Source of the DNA: VFZS01 sp964353255 | GTDB taxonomy: Bacteria > Acidobacteriota > Terriglobia > Bryobacterales > Bryobacteraceae | Direction of reading: 5' to 3' | DNA length: 5,575 nucleotides | Assembly (NCBI GenBank): GCA_964353255.1 | Contig: CAYGVJ010000209.1 | Location: 1-5,575 of the forward strand | Part shown: one piece after another, positions 1 through 5,414 of the stretch | How the letters are laid out: every line of letters starts with the position of its first letter | Position numbering within the stretch: the first letter of the stretch is position 1 | The notes under the pieces: generated by a model | The model's input: only the letters and a program-made list of their open reading frames with translations | What the model was told of the DNA's origin: nothing | The model's database searches: none | Position numbers and translations under genes: made by a program

Positions 1-1008
1 CATCGCGGCGACCTGCCGCTTGGTGGTGCCGTGAATGCGGGTGTCGGCCCAGCGCTCTTCCCAGCGGTCCAGGTAGGCTTGCGCCTCCTCTGGGCTTTCG
101 AAGCGAAGTCCCTTCAAGGGCGTCTTCTTGGCGTGGCCGACGCCGGCTTCCACCTTGCCCTTTCGATCCGGATCCTGGACGCGACAGGGCAGGGCGACGG
201 CGCCGTAGTGAGCGAGCAGATCCCGGTAGAGCGGATTGAGCGCGGGGTCGTAGATGTCGGGAGCGAGCACGCCTTCGCGCAGGTTGTCGAGCACGACGAC
301 GCGAGTGACCCCGCCGAGCCGGCGGAAGGCCCGCTCGTGCAGTTCAACCCAGATGCGCGCGCTGGAACGGAAGGTGAGCCGACGGACCGACTTGCGGCTG
401 TAGCCGAGTGTCAACACGAACAGCCGCGTGCGCTGGTAACGGCTGCTGGCTGGGTCACGGACCATCGGGCCGGTACCGTAATCCACCTGCGCCTCTTCGC
501 CGGGCGGGGTTTCGATCACCACACAGGCTTCCGGTGCCCTGGAACCACGGAGCTTGCGCGCGAAGCGCTTGACGCTCTGATAGCCCCCACGGAAGCCGTG
601 ATCGTCCACCAGGTCCTGCCAGATGGCCTTGGCGTTGCGGCCCCGGCCGAGCCCGAGTTCGATCACCTCCCGGTAGGGCTCACAGGCGCTGGCGGAGGGA
701 CTGCGACCCGGTGTCGGCTCTGACTCGACGGCCGGCACCGGGGCTGGTGGTGCGCCAGAGTCGGGGGTCACCTCATTGGCCGGTTTTGAGCCGGAGCCCG
801 GCTCGGGGGTCACCTCACTGGCCGGTCTTGCCGGCGCCCGCCGTCCCCAGCCGCCCGGTGGCCGAGGCTCGATTCCGGCGGCCCGCAGGTAGGCGGCCGC
901 GGTTTCCCGACGCACGCCGACGGCCCGCTGGATGCGCCGCAGCGACCACCCCAGCCGCCCCAGGGCGAGGACTTGCTGTTTCTTCTCTTCGCTCAAGACA
1001 TTGCTCAT
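1..1008 (-). CDS. istA: IS21-family transposase IstA (C-terminus beyond window)
   Basis: DDE/RNase H-fold transposase that cuts and joins the IS ends, with IstB as partner. The frame is open for all 336 codons present and exits at base 1, so the C-terminal part is missing. An N-terminal helix-turn-helix lies at about residues 12-42, a second one at about 112-152 (GYQSVKRFARKL), and the catalytic core follows: D176 in EEAQVDYG, D241 in VVVLDNL and E287 in GKVEAGVGHAKK, the typical IS21 triad. Between the two DNA-binding parts is a Pro/Ser-rich linker (about 50-108) that contains a 14-residue in-frame duplication (RPASEVTPE, then KPANEVTPD). The start is the ATG at 1008; an in-frame TGA lies eight codons upstream, and no strong Shine-Dalgarno site is seen. 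It could well be an intact transposase. Confidence 0.92.
   Translation of the reverse strand, partial: MSNVLSEEKKQQVLALGRLGWSLRRIQRAVGVRRETAAAYLRAAGIEPRPPGGWGRRAPARPASEVTPEPGSGSKPANEVTPDSGAPPAPVPAVESEPTPGRSPSASACEPYREVIELGLGRGRNAKAIWQDLVDDHGFRGGYQSVKRFARKLRGSRAPEACVVIETPPGEEAQVDYGTGPMVRDPASSRYQRTRLFVLTLGYSRKSVRRLTFRSSARIWVELHERAFRRLGGVTRVVVLDNLREGVLAPDIYDPALNPLYRDLLAHYGAVALPCRVQDPDRKGKVEAGVGHAKKTPLKGLRFESPEEAQAYLDRWEERWADTRIHGTTKRQVAAM
761..832. repeat. In-gene copies of IS terminal-type repeat
   Basis: Two direct repeats start at 761 and 803 (period 42 bases = 14 codons) and agree at about 26 of 29 positions. Each includes a block, CCTCATTGGCCGGTTTTGAG at 771-790 and its variant at 813-832, that closely matches the terminal repeat at 1080-1099 (18 of 20 for the first block) in the same orientation. 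They lie inside istA and encode part of the linker. They may be extra transposase-binding sites or a relic of duplicated IS-end sequence. Confidence 0.75.
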
Positions 1009-1054
1009 CTCGACGGAGGGTAAACCTCACGTCGTGGTCAATGTCCTGAGTCAG

Positions 1055-1105
1055 CTCCGTTGGCCGGTTTTCAGGTGACCCTCAATGGCCGGTTTTGGGT
1101 GATCC
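1055..1105. repeat. IS21 terminal tandem repeats (transposase-binding sites)
   Basis: Two tandem copies with a 25-base period share the core TGGCCGGTTTT, at 1061-1071 and 1086-1096. They lie about 50-100 bases upstream of the istA start, where IS21-family elements carry multiple subterminal repeats bound by IstA. The core recurs twice inside istA (around 776 and 818). Confidence 0.8.
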
Positions 1106-1112
1106 CCGAGGG

Positions 1113-1325
1113 CTTCACCGGCACGCCGACGAACAGGTTGTCGATGCCGTACTCGCCCTGTAGCAGCGCCGAGCACGGCAGCACGCGCTTCTTATCCTTC
1201 AGGATGGCCTCCACCAACTGCACCGCCGCGGCCGCTGGGGCGTAGTAGGCGCTGGTGCCCATCAACTTGACGATCTCGCCGCCACCCACCGCGGTTCGCT
1301 TCACCAGGGCCGCGATGGTGTCGGC
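1113..1325 (-). pseudogene. mdh: Malate dehydrogenase fragment, truncated at both ends
   Basis: On the minus strand this encodes ADTIAALVKRTAVGGGEIV, then a KLMGTSAYYAPAAAAVQLVEAILKD-type segment, then GEYGIDNLFVGVPVK. These are hallmark C-terminal-half motifs of NAD-dependent malate/lactate-type dehydrogenases (the GGGEIVKL and SAYYAPAAA helices and the GEYG...GVPV strand). After GVPVK the reading runs into IS21-end sequence, so the natural C-terminus (about 40 residues in the family) is lost. On the other side the homology fades near base 1325, so the whole N-terminal half with the NAD-binding fold is missing. What remains is about 70 codons and cannot be functional. The frame itself is clean, suggesting recent truncation. 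The break on the 1113 side is best explained by the IS; the break on the 1325 side coincides with the start of the DUF488 cargo. Confidence 0.85.
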
Positions 1326-1469
1326 ACAGGACGGGGGAGAGACGGATCGCTTCTTCAGGTTCGTGGAGGACCGGCGGAAGATTGGAGCGGCCTAGCTCTC
1401 GCGGTTCCCCAACCGGAGCGCATCAGCCGGCGTGTGATAGACTTGGCGTGGAAAGGCTGGCGCGCCGGA
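1326..1469. other. Intergenic stretch upstream of the DUF488 operon
   Basis: This lies between the mdh remnant and the first DUF488 gene and should hold the operon promoter. I see no convincing -35/-10 pair. A 26-codon frame (ATG 1315 to TAG 1393-1395) reads FFRFVEDRRKIGAA at its end; it could be the tail of a lost gene but has no ribosome site or recognisable family. The junction between housekeeping DNA and cargo must lie here. Confidence 0.4.
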
Positions 1470-2075
1470 ATGGAGGCGGGGGGCAAGAAGCAGTTCCGGG
1501 TATTCACAATCGGCCATTCAAGCCACACGATTGACCGGTTCCTCGCCCTCCTCAAGCAGTTCGCTGTCGAGGTCCTCGTCGATACGCGCTCTCTTCCCCG
1601 TTCAAGCTTTGCTCCTCAGTTTGACCTCCAGCCCTTCAGAGAAGCCGTGAAAAGGGCTGGCCTTCGCTATCTCAACCTCGGTCGCCAGCTCGGTGGCCGT
1701 CCCGAGGGTCCCGAGTTCTACGACGCCACGGGGCATGTCTTGTACTGGAAGGTTGCTCAGTCTCCAGCATTCCAGGAAGGCATCGCACGCCTTGAGAGTG
1801 GCATGCGCCGGTTCGCGATTGCCTTGCTCTGCGCCGAGGAGGACCCAGCCAGGTGCCATCGGCGTTTACTCGTCGGTCGCGTGTTGGCTGAGCGCGGCGT
1901 ATCCGTCGAGCACATACGTGGGGACGGACGGCTTCAATCGGAGGCCGAGCTCTCGGCTGCTGACGGCGTTCGCGCTCCGCAGATGAGCCTGTTTGAGGAG
2001 GCGAGGTCTCCAGAATGGAAGTCTATTCCATCGGTTTCACAAAGAAGACGGCAGAACAGTTCTTCGGCCTCCTGA
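1470..2075 (+). CDS. DUF488 family protein, TIGHS subtype
   Basis: A 201-residue predicted soluble protein of the DUF488 family (Pfam PF04343). Visible signatures are the first-strand motif TIGHS (13-17), VDTRS (37-41), LGRQLGG (70-76) and the conserved block CAEEDPARCHRRLL (121-134), whose Cys/His/Arg residues are the likely active or metal site. The molecular activity of DUF488 is not established to my knowledge; members recur in accessory and defence-type loci, often in pairs. The ATG at 1470 is preferred because the family begins just before the TIGHS strand; a GTG at 1434 would add 12 residues without family support. The segment QMSLF (171-175) looks like a bacterial sliding-clamp-binding motif. 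The last residues, after about 177, are low-complexity and overlap the next gene by 61 bases, probably a read-through extension. It is first in a three-gene operon. Confidence 0.88.
   Translation: MEAGGKKQFRVFTIGHSSHTIDRFLALLKQFAVEVLVDTRSLPRSSFAPQFDLQPFREAVKRAGLRYLNLGRQLGGRPEGPEFYDATGHVLYWKVAQSPAFQEGIARLESGMRRFAIALLCAEEDPARCHRRLLVGRVLAERGVSVEHIRGDGRLQSEAELSAADGVRAPQMSLFEEARSPEWKSIPSVSQRRRQNSSSAS
1995..2006 (+). promoter_or_regulatory. Ribosome binding site for second DUF488 gene
   Basis: The purine run GAGGAGGCGAGG lies inside the end of the upstream gene and finishes 8 bases before the ATG at 2015. It supports that start and suggests translational coupling of the overlapping genes. Confidence 0.7.
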
Positions 2076-2452
2076 AACGGCAGGGAATCCGCCGTCTCCT
2101 TGATGTGAGGCTGAACAACTCATCTCAGCTCGCAGGTTTTACGAAGCGTGATGACTTGGAGTACTTCCTCCGGGCCATCTGCGATGCGCAATACTTGCAT
2201 GAGCCTCTGCTTGCGCCGACGCAGGAGATGCTTGACGCGTACAAGAAGCGGCGCGGATCGTGGGCTGCCTACGAGGCCAGCTTTCTTGCATTGATGCGCG
2301 AGCGGCGGGTTGAGGAGAGGCTGCCGAGGACGCTTTTCTCGATCCCGACGGTACTGCTTTGTAGTGAGCCCACTGCGGGCCATTGCCACCGCCGGCTGGT
2401 TCTTGAGTACTTGCGGGATCGGTGGGGCGATCTGACAATCCTACATCTCTGA
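2015..2452 (+). CDS. DUF488 family protein, SIGFTKK subtype
   Basis: A 145-residue second DUF488 protein, of a subtype different from its neighbour. Motifs: SIGFTKKTAEQFF (5-17) in place of TIGHS, LLDVRLNNSSQLAGFTK (28-44), the APTQEMLDAYKKRRGSW segment (67-83), and CSEPTAGHCHRRLV (116-129), which keeps the same C-x7-CHRR spacing as the first protein. It ends with GDLTILHL, the family's usual C-terminal strand, so it appears complete. The start ATG 2015 lies within the preceding gene in another frame and has a strong ribosome site. The pairing of the two subtypes with a dual-OB gene looks like a conserved arrangement (from memory of similar loci, not searched), suggesting that the two proteins form a heteromer or act in successive steps. 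Enzymatic role unknown. Confidence 0.9.
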   Translation: MEVYSIGFTKKTAEQFFGLLKRQGIRRLLDVRLNNSSQLAGFTKRDDLEYFLRAICDAQYLHEPLLAPTQEMLDAYKKRRGSWAAYEASFLALMRERRVEERLPRTLFSIPTVLLCSEPTAGHCHRRLVLEYLRDRWGDLTILHL

Positions 2453-2460
2453 AAGGGGGA
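2453..2460 (+). promoter_or_regulatory. Ribosome binding site deciding a GTG start
   Basis: AAAGGGGGA follows directly on the TGA of the upstream gene and sits 3-9 bases before the GTG at 2464. It makes GTG 2464, rather than the in-frame ATG at 2422 inside the upstream gene, the likely start of the third gene. Confidence 0.75.
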
Positions 2461-2463
2461 CCG

Positions 2464-3168
2464 GTGCCCCAGGTTGACCTTCTTAGTTTGGCGAACTCAT
2501 ACAAGCACGACCCGGGGAGGTGTATCGCGGGTTTGCGTCTCGACGGAACAGGTTGGCTGCGCCCGGTCTCGGATGTCGGGGAGGGCGAGCTTCTTCCGGA
2601 GCATACCCGCCTGCCCGATGGGAGTCAGCCCCAGTTGCTGGATGTGATCCGTATCGGGCTGGCGGAGCACCGCCCGCTGCCCCACCAGCCTGAGAACTAC
2701 CTGATCGACGGCTCTCACTGGGAGTTGCTTCACCGTCCTGCGCCCGATACCGCAGTGACGCTGCTTGCCAAGCAGTTGCACCTCGGCACGGACCTCTTCG
2801 GCGATCGGTTCAGTGCCATAGCTGAAAGCCGGTTTCAGCAAACCGCAGCGAAGGAGTCACTCGTCTTGGTTCGTCCCGCGAAGGTGGCGTGGCGCACGGT
2901 TTTCAACGACTACACGCAGAAGAGACGGGCTCGCGTGCTGTTCAGACTCGGCCCCTCCTGCGATTATGACCTTCCGTTGACTGACCCTGCTTTCGTTTCA
3001 AGGGTCAAGGCCCTGCCGATAGGCGACCACGGGGACGCCGATGTTGGCATCCCCGAAAGTGCGATGTGCCTTTTCACTATCAGCCTGGGCGAGCCGCTCA
3101 AGGGTTGGTGCTATAAGCTTGTCGCTGCGGTGGTAATCCTTCCTCCAGCCTGGGCCGGCCACTTCTGA
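2464..3168 (+). CDS. Dual OB-domain-like protein, third gene of the DUF488 operon
   Basis: A 234-residue soluble protein starting at GTG 2464 and spaced 11 bases from the previous stop. It resembles the family annotated as 'dual OB domain-containing' (two OB folds, probably nucleic-acid or nucleotide binding). The N-terminal signature is LLSLANSYKHDPGRCIAG (6-23) followed by GWLRPVS (30-36). A middle region follows with ESLVLVRPAKVAWRT (131-145). The C-terminal signature is LFTISLGEPLKGWCYKLVAA (203-222). No transmembrane segment or signal peptide is seen. OB folds commonly bind single-stranded nucleic acid or modified nucleotides, so it may be the recognition subunit for the DUF488 pair; this is inference. 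The length is near complete, although the last residues (PPAWAGHF) run close to the rearranged junction and the native tail could differ. Family assignment rests on motif memory. Confidence 0.75.
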   Translation: MPQVDLLSLANSYKHDPGRCIAGLRLDGTGWLRPVSDVGEGELLPEHTRLPDGSQPQLLDVIRIGLAEHRPLPHQPENYLIDGSHWELLHRPAPDTAVTLLAKQLHLGTDLFGDRFSAIAESRFQQTAAKESLVLVRPAKVAWRTVFNDYTQKRRARVLFRLGPSCDYDLPLTDPAFVSRVKALPIGDHGDADVGIPESAMCLFTISLGEPLKGWCYKLVAAVVILPPAWAGHF

Positions 3169-3210
3169 CGATCAGGGCGCCACCAGCACTCCTGCCTATT
3201 CCGGGCCATG

Positions 3211-3248
3211 CCGATCATAGAGGGCGATCGGGCGGAGCCGATGATCGG
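3211..3248. repeat. Perfect 8-base inverted repeat at cargo/gyrB junction
   Basis: CCGATCAT (3211-3218) is mirrored by ATGATCGG (3241-3248) across a 22-base loop that itself contains CGATCG. It sits exactly where the operon's downstream flank turns into gyrB-like sequence. It could be a terminator without a U-tract, a recombination site, or chance. Confidence 0.5.
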
Positions 3249-3378
3249 AGTCGCCCCGGGTACCGCCGGCTGCGCGCGCTCTCGCGCCAGATCGCGCCCT
3301 ACAACCACCCGCCCTTCGTGGTTCTGAAGGACTCGACCCGCGAGACCCAGGCCACCTGGCGTGACCTGCTCAGCTACG
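3231..3378 (+). repeat. Direct repeat, left copy (gyrB sequence)
   Basis: Bases 3261-3378 match 5458-5575 at 112 of 118 positions, with six substitutions and no gaps. Upstream, 3231-3260 matches 5415-5457 more loosely. The two copies are offset by 2197 bases and have the same orientation. The repeat certainly extends further right in the left copy; its end in the right copy is beyond the window. Confidence 0.9.
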
Positions 3379-3617
3379 CGAAGGCCGAAGGCACCCGCGA
3401 CGCGTCAGTGACCCGCTACAAGGGGCTGGGCGAGATGAACGCCGGGCAGTTGTGGGAGACCACCATGGACCCGGAGAAGCGCACTCTGCTGGAGGTGCGC
3501 CTGGCGGACGCCGTCGAGGCCGACATCATCTTCACCACGCTGATGGGCGAGGACGTCGAGAACCGCCGCCGCTTCATCGAGGAGAACGCCCTGGACGTGC
3601 GGAATTTGGACGTGTGA
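3231..3617 (+). pseudogene. gyrB: 5'-truncated gyrB 3' end (copy 1)
   Basis: This encodes the C-terminus of DNA gyrase subunit B. From 3261 it reads YRRLRALSRQIAPYNHPPF and continues through TRYKGLGEMNAGQLWETTMDP (the end of the Toprim/C-terminal domain) to RRRFIEENALDVRNLDV and the TGA at 3615-3617. About 118 codons remain of the roughly 650-800 in the family; the ATPase, transducer and most Toprim residues are absent, so it cannot be a working subunit. The natural stop is retained. Weak resemblance to copy 2 extends upstream to about 3231, with a 13-base gap (a frame-shifting length) between 3250 and 3260. A GTG at 3318 could start a 99-residue peptide, but nothing supports its translation. 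Confidence 0.9.
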
Positions 3618-3940
3618 GTGACCCGGGGAGCGTGGTCGGTTTGGGCTTGGCCGTTTCGAAGTCCTTGATCGCTGGGGCGCCTGTTATGAGGTTGCGGGAT
3701 GGCCAGCAACTCCTGCATTCCATGTGCGGAGCCGAGCTCTGGCCGCTCAACTTCTCCTGGGAGCCACTTGTTCAGGATTTTCACGCTTCGTCTGGCGGTG
3801 TGCTGCCAAGTATCCGAGCAACATCATCGCGTGACCTCTGCGACTTAGTCTACCTGCTCTGAGCAGTTGAACACAAGAGGATCAGCGGACGGCCGCCCCG
3901 GTTCCAACACCAAAGACGTCGGACAGACTCTGGAAAGCGC
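3618..3940. other. Stretch of unclear content between gyrB copy 1 and the nuclease gene
   Basis: No recognisable gene. A plus-strand frame from GTG 3614, overlapping the gyrB stop as GTGTGA, to TGA 3860-3862 would give 82 residues (RLRDGQQLLHSMCGAELWP in its middle); I do not recognise it and see no ribosome site of its own. The stretch lies downstream of two genes that converge on it. No clear terminator hairpin with a T-run is visible. Confidence 0.4.
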
Positions 3941-5170
3941 CTACTTGGGGATATGGAAGCACAGGATGGCAAGTTGAAGAGGCCGCCCGGGGTCGCCTGA
4001 CAGGTGGAACTCATACGAGAACCACGAGCCCTCCTTGAGGCCCTTGAAGGCCATGAAACAGGGGTGCTGTGGGGTGTTTTCCTCTATGGATCTTATCGCC
4101 GTCGAGACATCCTTGGTGTCAACGAAGTAAATGATGGCCGTCTTCGAATCCCGCCACGTCAGATAGCTTAGGATCTGGTCGATCGTCTCAAAGTGCTGCT
4201 TCTGGCCCCGCCAGAACTTGCATTCGGCCACGAAAACGTTCTTCTTCTCACACCGGATGAGGATGTCAGTCTTCCCGGCCTTGTTAAAGGTCTCTCCTGT
4301 CGTGCTGCCCTCAAACCGCGGCTCCAGTTGAAGGATGAGGTGATCCCGAAGGGTTTCTTCGCCCTTGTCGGCGTAGGTGCTGGGCAGGCGCTCAAACACC
4401 CGCCCGGTTTCGTGGATTGCCAACAAGATCTCCTGGTACATCGACTCATCCAAAGCGGGCTCGGCCTTGTACGGTGCGGTTGAGGCTGCCGGCTTCGGGA
4501 TTGCAATCTTTTTGCGGGCTACCGGAACCGCAAAGGTGCGGGGCACCGAACTCGCCTTCTTGAGCGGCACGCCAAGGGCCTCAAGCACCCCCATCTGCTT
4601 TCTCACCTGGGCGCGCCGGGCATCGAAGAACTGCTTCGCTCGCACCGGCAGCCCCGCGCTGTAATCCGCGATGTTCTTCTCCAGGTACGTCGACTGGGTC
4701 CGAACGAGATCGATAATTCGTTTGGCCTCGTTCTTGATGCGCTCCGGGTCGCTATAGAAATCGACAATATCAAAGCAGATCGCCCCGTCCTTCACGTATA
4801 CTTCGTACGTGTCCATGAGCCGTGGGCTTGGGGCAAGGCGAAGGAGTCTCTCATCCCCGCTGAAGGGGATGTGATACGTGACCACCTGCTTCTTGTACGC
4901 CTGCCCCGGCTCTACGGCGAAGCCCTGATGCGGAAACCGGTCTGCCGGGATCATCCGCTCCTCGATGCTCGCCTCGGGATGATCGCAATCGACGGCGACT
5001 GGGTCGATCCGAAATGGGGAGACCACATGTTCCAGGTACTCCACCTCGTTCACGTTGAGCAGGTAGTTCCGGTTCTCCCCGTCGATTGTGGCGCGCAACT
5101 CTTCGAACCAACCCTCCACAGACTGCGCGAAATTCGCTTCCCAGAAGATCGGAAAAGCACCATACTGCAT
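3941..5170 (-). CDS. Predicted PD-(D/E)XK nuclease, restriction-like
   Basis: A 409-residue protein from the ATG at 5170. The N-terminal part (1-140) has FPIFWEANFAQSVEGWFEELR (6-26) and NRNYLLNVNEVEYLEH (33-48). A charged helical or coiled-coil segment follows (about 140-200), then a Pro/Lys/Ala linker (205-235) and a C-terminal nuclease domain (about 240-409). The nuclease signature is clear: ERLPSTY and EETLRDH helices (271-277), D302 in GKTDILI, E316-x-K318 in FVAECKFW and Q332 in IDQILSYLTWRD. This is the D...ExK plus Q pattern of restriction-endonuclease-fold enzymes, so Mg-dependent DNA cleavage is predicted. The protein ends FHIPK and looks complete. I recall similar unnamed proteins in scattered genomes, but no named system. 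The open frame extends upstream to 5401, but that part has unprotein-like composition. Ribosome site weak; ATG 5182 is an alternative start. It looks less GC-rich than the flanks, suggesting transfer. Confidence 0.82.
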   Translation of the reverse strand: MQYGAFPIFWEANFAQSVEGWFEELRATIDGENRNYLLNVNEVEYLEHVVSPFRIDPVAVDCDHPEASIEERMIPADRFPHQGFAVEPGQAYKKQVVTYHIPFSGDERLLRLAPSPRLMDTYEVYVKDGAICFDIVDFYSDPERIKNEAKRIIDLVRTQSTYLEKNIADYSAGLPVRAKQFFDARRAQVRKQMGVLEALGVPLKKASSVPRTFAVPVARKKIAIPKPAASTAPYKAEPALDESMYQEILLAIHETGRVFERLPSTYADKGEETLRDHLILQLEPRFEGSTTGETFNKAGKTDILIRCEKKNVFVAECKFWRGQKQHFETIDQILSYLTWRDSKTAIIYFVDTKDVSTAIRSIEENTPQHPCFMAFKGLKEGSWFSYEFHLSGDPGRPLQLAILCFHIPK

Positions 5171-5414
5171 GGCAGGACGCATACGTCTCAAGCAGGATTT
5201 CCTTTTTGGCTTCCTGGATGCCCATAGTATACAGCAAACCGTCTCGGTTGGGGCTGCACTTCCCATCGTCTGCCTCTCCGATTTGTCGAAGACCAGCGGT
5301 GCGAGGCTAAGCGTGCCCGCTACTGCCGAACGCCAGTTCTGGCTGTTGCGGGCTGAAGGCCATCCGTCGCGGCGGATGTTCGGGGCGATTCTACCGAGCA
5401 TACGACTCCACCCA
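5171..5414. other. Upstream region of the nuclease gene, up to the right gyrB copy
   Basis: It probably carries the nuclease promoter: on the minus strand TATACT (5231 down to 5226) is a good -10 hexamer, about 55 bases upstream of the ATG at 5170, but no convincing -35 lies at the right spacing. A minus-strand frame from ATG 5225 starts MGIQEAKKEILLETYAS, which looks more natural than the nuclease frame here, so a frameshift or a lost upstream gene is possible. Nothing else recognisable. Confidence 0.35.
5226..5231 (-). promoter_or_regulatory. Possible -10 box for the nuclease gene
   Basis: TATACT on the minus strand, placed to give a leader of roughly 45 bases before the ATG at 5170. There is no good -35 match at 16-18 bases upstream, so this is a weak prediction. 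Confidence 0.3.

Larger units (their letters stand above)
1..1112 (-). mobile_element. IS21-family insertion sequence, one end (partial)
   Basis: The segment holds the istA end of an IS21-type element: a transposase reading leftward out of the window, and tandem terminal repeats just upstream of it. IS21 elements normally carry istA followed by istB (AAA+ helper ATPase); istB would lie left of base 1 and is not visible. The outer tip is not fixed exactly: recognisable mdh coding sequence stops at about base 1113, and the last terminal repeat ends at 1105, so the junction lies between about 1100 and 1118. No target-site duplication can be checked because the other end is missing. Confidence 0.85.

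Noticed and set aside
31..723. A 230-codon plus-strand open frame
   Set aside because: It lies opposite istA, whose catalytic motifs are clear on the minus strand; the plus translation is Ala/Gly/Val-rich and matches no family I know.
1315..1395. 26-codon frame ending in FFRFVEDRRKIGAA
   Set aside because: Too short, no ribosome binding site, overlaps the mdh remnant; kept only as a note in the intergenic entry.
3452..3617. Plus-strand frame inside gyrB copy 1
   Set aside because: It is an alternative frame of gyrB, rich in Gly/Arg/His; only its tail beyond 3617 could be considered, and that tail is unrecognised.
4193..4664. Plus-strand open frames opposite the nuclease gene
   Set aside because: They mirror the conserved nuclease domain on the other strand and show no domain of their own.
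5171..5401. The upstream 77 codons of the nuclease open frame (ATG 5401)
   Set aside because: The translation is Arg/Ser/Cys/Trp-rich without family features and would extend to the right gyrB copy; recognisable sequence begins at 5170.
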